DNA of 64,000 nucleotides. Source: Tetramitus jugosus. Its lineage: Eukaryota; Heterolobosea; Eutetramitea; Acrasida; Vahlkampfiidae. The stretch is taken from assembly GCA_937625935.1 (NCBI GenBank), contig OW569348.1, positions 62,001 to 126,000 on the forward strand. The letters run 5' to 3'. This document shows positions 60,503-64,000 of the stretch, piece by piece (positions within the stretch are counted from its first letter, which is position 1; each line of letters starts with the position of its first letter). The translations under genes were made by a program, and so were the position numbers. Under the pieces are notes generated by a model. The model saw only the letters and a program-made list of their open reading frames with translations. It was not told the origin of the DNA and searched no databases.

Positions 60503-61591
60503 CTATTGCTCATCCGTTTGAGTTTGTGTCAACAACAACTTTTGAAAGTGCGAATCAATCTTCTCCAATGCACTCAAGCTCGAATCATGAATAGGCAAGT
60601 GATACTCTGCCAATGTTGTGTCATCCAAGTGCTCTGCATCACTCTTGGATGCATTGATGCGAATGAGCATAGATTTGCCACGTGTGTCACGCACGACATT
60701 CTCACACTCTAGGCGCACTTCAGGCACTCTCTGTCCACATCCCATCTCCAACACAATGAATGGATAGGTAGTAGTAACAGCAGCATCATCATCCGTATTA
60801 GAAGTAGTCGTATTCATGTTCATTCGAATGCTATTCTCTACGACGCACTCCCATGCGACATAAGTGTCCTCTTCTCTCTTGTGCAACCTCCACTGTTCAT
60901 CACCAAAGAGCAGAACATTGGGTCGAGTCCACTTGTTGCAACATTTGCACTTGAAAACAGAGTCATGAAACTGGAGTTCGTTCTCAATGGTCATTGTATC
61001 CATGTTTAACTGCATTTGATTCAATGTGTCGATGGGAAAGTTCCACACACCACTGTCATTGGCACAATCGATATCAGAGCACTGCCATTGAAACACATTG
61101 CCATGAATTTCATACAGTTGTTCTGGTGAGAACTCTTTGGTGAAATGGGCATCCACATTGCTCGTGTACACAAATGTGCTCTGAGCAACCTTTGGGGATG
61201 CACTGTCTTGGTGATAGGCAGAAAGAAACTCTCGTTGACGATTCTCAAAATTTGGATGCACAGTGCCATTGCTCATGGACTTGAGCTTGTTTGTCAAGTA
61301 TTGATCCCATTTCTTCAAAATGTGATAGCCCTTGTGATGCGCCGTTGAATGGTATTGCTTCATGCATGATACCCAAAAACCATAGAACAGCGAAACATCT
61401 TCCAATGATCCGTCCAAGAGAGTTGGACGTGCGAGATCATGATACGACAACTGCTTTTGCTGATAGACACCAATTTTGGCAATGTCATTATAAACTGGCA
61501 ATCCACTGCATGCTGAGAAGCCTGCACCGGTAGCAATCAACAAAAAACTACCATTAAAAATATGTTGAGCAGCTTGTTCAAACGCGTTCAT
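60503..61591 (-). CDS. Divergent sirtuin (SIR2-family) protein
   Basis: This is a 362-residue protein with ATG 61589-61591; the earlier TTG is not used. NAD-binding GAGFSACSGLPVYND (22-36) replaces the usual GAGISxxSGIPDFR, so the Asp-Phe-Arg is lost. TSNVDAHF stands for TQNIDxLH, followed by YEIHGNVFQWQC with the catalytic His. Zinc Cys pairs are spread out (CSDIDC, CKCC). RPNVLLFGDEQW and VLEMGCGQRVPEV continue the Rossmann fold. The same style of divergent sirtuin occurs in other protists and bacteria; deacylase activity is uncertain. It lies 82 bp downstream of MSH5 on the same strand. Confidence 0.85.
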   Translation of the reverse strand: MNAFEQAAQHIFNGSFLLIATGAGFSACSGLPVYNDIAKIGVYQQKQLSYHDLARPTLLDGSLEDVSLFYGFWVSCMKQYHSTAHHKGYHILKKWDQYLTNKLKSMSNGTVHPNFENRQREFLSAYHQDSASPKVAQSTFVYTSNVDAHFTKEFSPEQLYEIHGNVFQWQCSDIDCANDSGVWNFPIDTLNQMQLNMDTMTIENELQFHDSVFKCKCCNKWTRPNVLLFGDEQWRLHKREEDTYVAWECVVENSIRMNMNTTTSNTDDDAAVTTTYPFIVLEMGCGQRVPEVRLECENVVRDTRGKSMLIRINASKSDAEHLDDTTLAEYHLPIHDSSLSALEKIDSHFQKLLLTQTQTDEQ

Positions 61592-61673
61592 GGTGAACAG
61601 TCTCTTTTCTCTTTTTGTGTTGTTGTTTTTCACAATCAAAATATTTTATTCCAAACAAATGATAGCCCAGCAA

Positions 61674-63941
61674 TTATGGATTGTTGTGCTCTTTTGAGAT
61701 TGCACGTCCACTTCTTAATTCCGTGTTCACTCCCTCATCTGTTGTCGTCACGGTTCTCAAATAGGTCAAGAACTCTTCTACTTGATCAGGTTGCTCACAG
61801 TTCAATCGATTGAATCTTCGTACAATCTCCATGTCTCTCTCGTGTCTCCATTGATCATTGGCACTCTCTAGTTTCTGAACTGGTTGGTTGTGTCTCATCT
61901 GGTGAGACACGTATCTGGCTCTGTTCAGAATCTCCTTGGGCACTCCAGCCATCTGTGCACACAAGATACCATACTAAGTGTGGTGGTTGTAAGTAACATT
62001 GATCACACAAACAGATAACAATTGTCCGAGTATTGATACAATAAGAATGAACAAGTACATACTGATGGTGTAATTCTGCCCGGTACTAGCTTGTACAGGA
62101 ATACGATGTCATCGGCATCGATTTCGTTGCTCAGTTGTTTCTCATCCGTCACCTCTTCATTGTCATCGTCATGAACATTCACATCCTTTCCATTGTGTTG
62201 AACCACTGCGTCCATGGTCCAAAATTTGACTCTGAGATTCGAATCGATACTTTGAGTTCCCGTTTTGTTGGATGAAACAGGTTCCCAATTGATCAATTGA
62301 TACTCCAGTAACTCAGTATAGTGAGTGGATACGAACACTCGGGGACACTTGTCCTTCATCTGGACCAAGTAGGAGAGAGTGGACGCAAGCAATGACAATC
62401 CATCGAGTGCCAATGTACCCTTACCAAACTCATCAATCAACAGTAGAGATCTCTCTGTGCACGCTGTGGTCATGTGATTCATTTGTAGTAAATCGACAGC
62501 AAATGTGGATTGGTGAACAGAGACACTGTCATGACTTTGTATTCGAGTCATGATTTGATCTGTGAGACCAATCACTGCCCTTTGTGCAGGCACAAACGAT
62601 CCTATATGAGCCATGTATACAATGAGACCCACTTGCTTCAGATATACTGTTTTGCCTGAATTATTGGCACCGGTAATAAGGTTGACTCTATCAGAAGAAA
62701 TGTCTTCCTGTTCATCATGATCATTCGCGTTATCGTCATCCATAAGGTTGAGGTAATGCTGGTTCTTGGAGGAAGATGGGGGAGATATGACAATATGAGT
62801 ATCATTAGGAATAAATGTGCTCACAGTAAGTTCTTGCAATGGATGTCTCCCCTGTTCAATCTCTAAATGGTTGGACTTGGTGATGCTTGGTCTCACATAG
62901 CAATTTTCCTTGGCAACAATCGCGAGTGATATTAAGCAGTCCAATTCAGCACATACTTCACTCACTCTTGCCACTGATTCACTCGAATTCAAAACATATT
63001 TTTCAATATTTCTCACGATGCAACTCTCAATCTCCAATATCTGTCCATGAACATCTCCCACTTCTTCATCCAGATCATGCATTGTTTTATTCTTGTAATA
63101 GAGACACTCTGACGACATAAACTAAAGGAAACTGTGTTAGAATTTGTGAAATACACACGGAATTGCGTGACAACTTACACTAAATTCGACACCAGGGATC
63201 TCTGGACTTGTTTCATTGGTTTCAGTCCTTTGTATTGCAATCAGATACCCTAACTGAGGATAGTAAACAATGTTAAAGGGAGGAAAATCATCTGGCAGTA
63301 GACCAGCTTCTTGATCAGCAACTAAACTGAGAAATCTATCCAATCCATTATATGTTTCCTTCTTTTCATCAAGTTCTTCATCGATTCCTGGTAATATTAC
63401 AATTCGGTTCACTGCTTTTGATTCTTTAAAATCGATAGCAGTTGACATCACTTGTAAATTTCCCAAGATATCTTGATTCATGGCCTTCACTAGCCTATGA
63501 ATTGCAGGTACTTGACTCAACAAATTGTCATCCACAGAACACAGCTCATAGATAGTCTTGAAACAATACAAGGTCTTATACAAATTTGACCAATCATTCA
63601 CTGAAGCTTTCACCTCCTTGATTCGCTTCAACATGGCCTTTGTGTTCTTCATGTGTTTTAAGCTATCTCTCAACTCATTGGTCAGTTCAGTATTGTATGG
63701 TTGAGAGAAAAACTGAACACCATTCATACGTTGATTAATCTCTTCCACATCCATCAATGGTTGCAAAAACCATTGTCTCAACAAGTCTCTTCCAATCTTT
63801 GACTTGGTTTTATTGAGAATACCAAAGAGAGAGTGGCCCTCCTTGGAAACACCGATTTTTCGTGCCATAGATGGATGTCGTTCAATGTGAAACACACCGA
63901 GAGACTTAAGAGTGCTCATATCAACTTGCATAAAACCAGAG
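61674..63941 (-). CDS. MSH5: MutS homologue MSH5, 5' part beyond the window
   Basis: Visible exons on the minus strand are 63941-63179, 63121-62063 and 61973-61674 (introns 57 and 89 nt). An acceptor at 63943-63942 (TTTGTAG) is needed because a TGA lies upstream in frame, so further exons are outside the window. MSH5 marks are LKSLGVFHIERHPSM, KEGHSLFGILNKTKSKIGR, DLLRQWFLQPLMDVEEINQR, SVNDWSNLYKTLYCFKT and LDEEVGDVHGQILEIES. The ATPase has Walker A GANNSGKTVYLKQVG and Walker B LLLIDEFGKGTLALDG. Intron 3 removal gives TPSYGILCAQMAGVPKEILN. MSH5 pairs with MSH4 to stabilise meiotic crossovers. A ~35-residue acidic insert lies near 62700-62770. Confidence 0.9.
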
Positions 63942-64000
63942 CTACAAACAGATTCAGTACATCTATGGTACAATATGTATCACACTATAAGCTACTGCAT

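Noticed and set aside
63942-63973. Start of MSH5 at the TTG near 63973
   Set aside because: A TGA lies just upstream in frame and an acceptor TTTGTAG fits at 63942; the N-terminal MutS domains are missing, so exons must lie beyond the window.
1-64000. CRISPR, insertion sequences, prophage or bacterial operons
   Set aside because: Spliced genes, eukaryotic families, and no direct-repeat arrays, transposases or terminal repeats were seen.

Overview
This window is nuclear DNA from a unicellular eukaryote, most likely a Naegleria-like heterolobosean amoeba. That placement is inferred. It rests on very dense genes with short intergenic gaps, sparse GT-AG introns (57-309 nt, donors mostly GTATGT or GTAAGT), AATAAA signals at or just after stop codons, Asn/Gln/Ser/Asp runs in otherwise conserved proteins, and a free-living-protist gene set. 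No rRNA, tRNA, transposon, CRISPR array or bacterial-type operon was seen. About 36 protein genes are supported, 13 of them spliced, and four further small ORFs are weak candidates. The window cuts both end genes: a ribosome recycling factor at the left and MSH5 at the right.

Left part (1-16.6 kb): end of mitochondrial RRF, a membrane-anchored LEA-2 protein, an F-box-like/LRR protein, TMEM220, a CXorf65-like protein, the RBBP6/Mpe1 polyadenylation factor and E3 ligase, and a very long myosin I. After the motor and IQ motif the myosin carries four tandem TH1 units and then a C-terminal RhoGDI-like domain. A nodulin-like MFS transporter follows.

Middle (16.7-42.2 kb): CUL1 is divergent from a BTB protein with a degenerate Ras-like C-terminus. 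Then come an EF-hand protein, cysteine synthase, a hemerythrin-like protein, ETF-beta, an At4g15545-like coiled-coil protein, TMEM161, mitoribosomal mS38, a yeast Hpt1-like phosphoribosyltransferase, ACMSD, a second F-box/LRR protein, a long coiled-coil protein and CUL3. CUL3 converges on a class I alpha-mannosidase (GH47) with one base between the stop codons.

Right part (42.3-64 kb): a conserved unknown protein, a large M1 aminopeptidase, an SPX-EXS phosphate exporter (XPR1/SYG1), an H-type-lectin-like protein, a G-protein alpha subunit, ARL16, a questin-oxidase-like protein, a Cache receptor with a degenerate cyclase domain, a divergent sirtuin, and MSH5.

Themes: (i) ubiquitin ligation, with CUL1, CUL3, BTB, two F-box/LRR candidates and RBBP6 in one window; (ii) actin and small-GTPase signalling, with the myosin-RhoGDI fusion, G-alpha, ARL16 and a Ras-like pseudo-GTPase; (iii) E2F-like TTTGGCGC elements in several divergent promoters. 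The strongest candidate for something undescribed is the myosin I-4xTH1-RhoGDI architecture.
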